This document shows, piece by piece, positions 24,246 to 24,892 of a stretch of 24,892 nucleotides of DNA; within the stretch, counting starts at the first letter, position 1; each line of letters opens with the position of its first letter. The DNA comes from Bacteroidota bacterium. GTDB taxonomy: Bacteria > Bacteroidota > Bacteroidia > Cytophagales > Cyclobacteriaceae. Under the pieces are notes generated by a model that did not search any database, was not told where the DNA came from, and saw only the letters and a program-made list of their open reading frames with translations. The stretch spans positions 1-24,892 of the forward strand of contig JAEZDW010000141.1 in NCBI GenBank assembly GCA_023417955.1. Direction: 5' to 3'. Both the position numbers and the translations under genes were made by a program.

Positions 24246-24892
24246 ATGAACATACTTGTCGTAGGCAATGGAGGCCGGGAGCACGCTTTCGCCTGGAAGA
24301 TCCGGCAAAGCCAAAGCTGTGAGAAGCTGTACATCGCTCCGGGTAATGCCGGAACCCGTCTTGTAGGTGAAAACGTCGGCATAAAAAGCGACGATTTCGA
24401 GCAGCTTGGCGAATTCTGCCTTGATAAACACGTCTCGATGGTCGTTGTAGGCCCTGAAGCCCCTTTAGTAAAAGGAATTCGCGATTATTTTGAGTCAAAG
24501 GAAGAACTCCGCTCCATTCTTCTGATCGGCCCCGGGAAATCGGGAGCGCGTCTGGAAGGCAGCAAGGACTTTTCGAAGCAGTTTATGCTGCGACATGGGA
24601 TTCCCACGGCAAAAGCGAAAACATTTACTGCTGACGAGATCGACGAAGCGCGCCAGTACGTTTCTGCTCTGCAGGTTCCGGTTGTACTAAAAGCCGATGG
24701 CCTTGCAGCCGGTAAGGGCGTAGTGATCAGTCAGACGCACGCAGAGGCATTAACGGAACTTGACGAAATGCTGCTGAGCCATAAGTTTGGAGAGGCAAGC
24801 AACAAAGTCCTTATTGAAGAATTCCTCAGTGGCATTGAACTGTCAGTTTTTGTTCTCACCGATGGCAAAGACTACGTTATTCTACCTGAGGC
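24246..24892 (+). CDS. purD: Phosphoribosylamine-glycine ligase (GAR synthetase), 3' end outside window
   Basis: ATP-grasp enzyme of purine synthesis joining glycine to 5-phosphoribosylamine. The frame is open from the ATG at 24246 to the last base, giving 215 complete codons of an expected ~425. Seen motifs: MNILVVGNGGREHAFAWKI at the N-terminus, VVVGPEAPLVKGI, GSKDFSKQFMLRHGIPTA, and the ATP-grasp VVLKADGLAAGKGVVI followed by IEEFLSGIELSVF. It has its own promoter-like box after the recQ terminator, so it is a separate unit. A link to gcvH upstream is only through glycine/one-carbon metabolism and may be coincidental. Confidence 0.97.
   Translation, partial: MNILVVGNGGREHAFAWKIRQSQSCEKLYIAPGNAGTRLVGENVGIKSDDFEQLGEFCLDKHVSMVVVGPEAPLVKGIRDYFESKEELRSILLIGPGKSGARLEGSKDFSKQFMLRHGIPTAKAKTFTADEIDEARQYVSALQVPVVLKADGLAAGKGVVISQTHAEALTELDEMLLSHKFGEASNKVLIEEFLSGIELSVFVLTDGKDYVILPE

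Overview
The window reads as chromosomal DNA of a Bacteroidota bacterium, most likely of the Cytophagales/Chitinophagales side. The strongest evidence is an almost full-length SprA (the giant outer-membrane channel of the type IX secretion and gliding system), set between ruvA and gcvH. Further support comes from Bacteroidota-style -7 boxes (TAnnTTTG) in front of several genes and from a RecQ with an extra C-terminal domain. I see no tRNA, rRNA, CRISPR array, transposase or phage gene.

Layout. (1) Positions 1-5702, plus strand: the 3' part of a SAM-dependent methyltransferase, a 1397-residue secreted protein built almost only of about 40 TPR units, and a small basic secreted protein. (2) Positions 5767-9757, plus strand: a tight operon of deoC, a GapN-like aldehyde dehydrogenase, acylphosphatase and an MBL/beta-CASP nuclease, with gaps of 15, 3 and 4 nt. 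(3) Positions 9754-21866, minus strand: kdsD - manC - ruvA - sprA - gcvH - lipA - unknown 168-aa gene (listed in direction of transcription). The last of these meets the nuclease gene tail to tail on a shared CTAG. (4) Positions 21936-24892, plus strand: recQ, a strong terminator, and the 5' part of purD.

How the genes may work together. DeoC releases glyceraldehyde-3-phosphate and acetaldehyde, the next gene is a GapN-type oxidase, and acylphosphatase can hydrolyse 1,3-bisphosphoglycerate, so three adjacent genes touch the same triose-phosphate step. GcvH is a lipoyl carrier protein and LipA makes lipoyl groups; they share an operon whose promoter carries a 17-bp perfect palindrome. KdsD and ManC supply precursors (arabinose-5-phosphate for KDO, GDP-mannose) for surface polysaccharides.

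Most striking points. sprA is full length and in one frame throughout but is cut by two in-frame TAA codons, each one base away from the residue expected there; a third TAA lies just before the only usable start. The TPR protein has a higher-order repeat of exactly 7 TPRs (about 238 residues). The GapN-like enzyme has Gly where the family has its catalytic Glu. All family assignments are from reading motifs; no database search was run.
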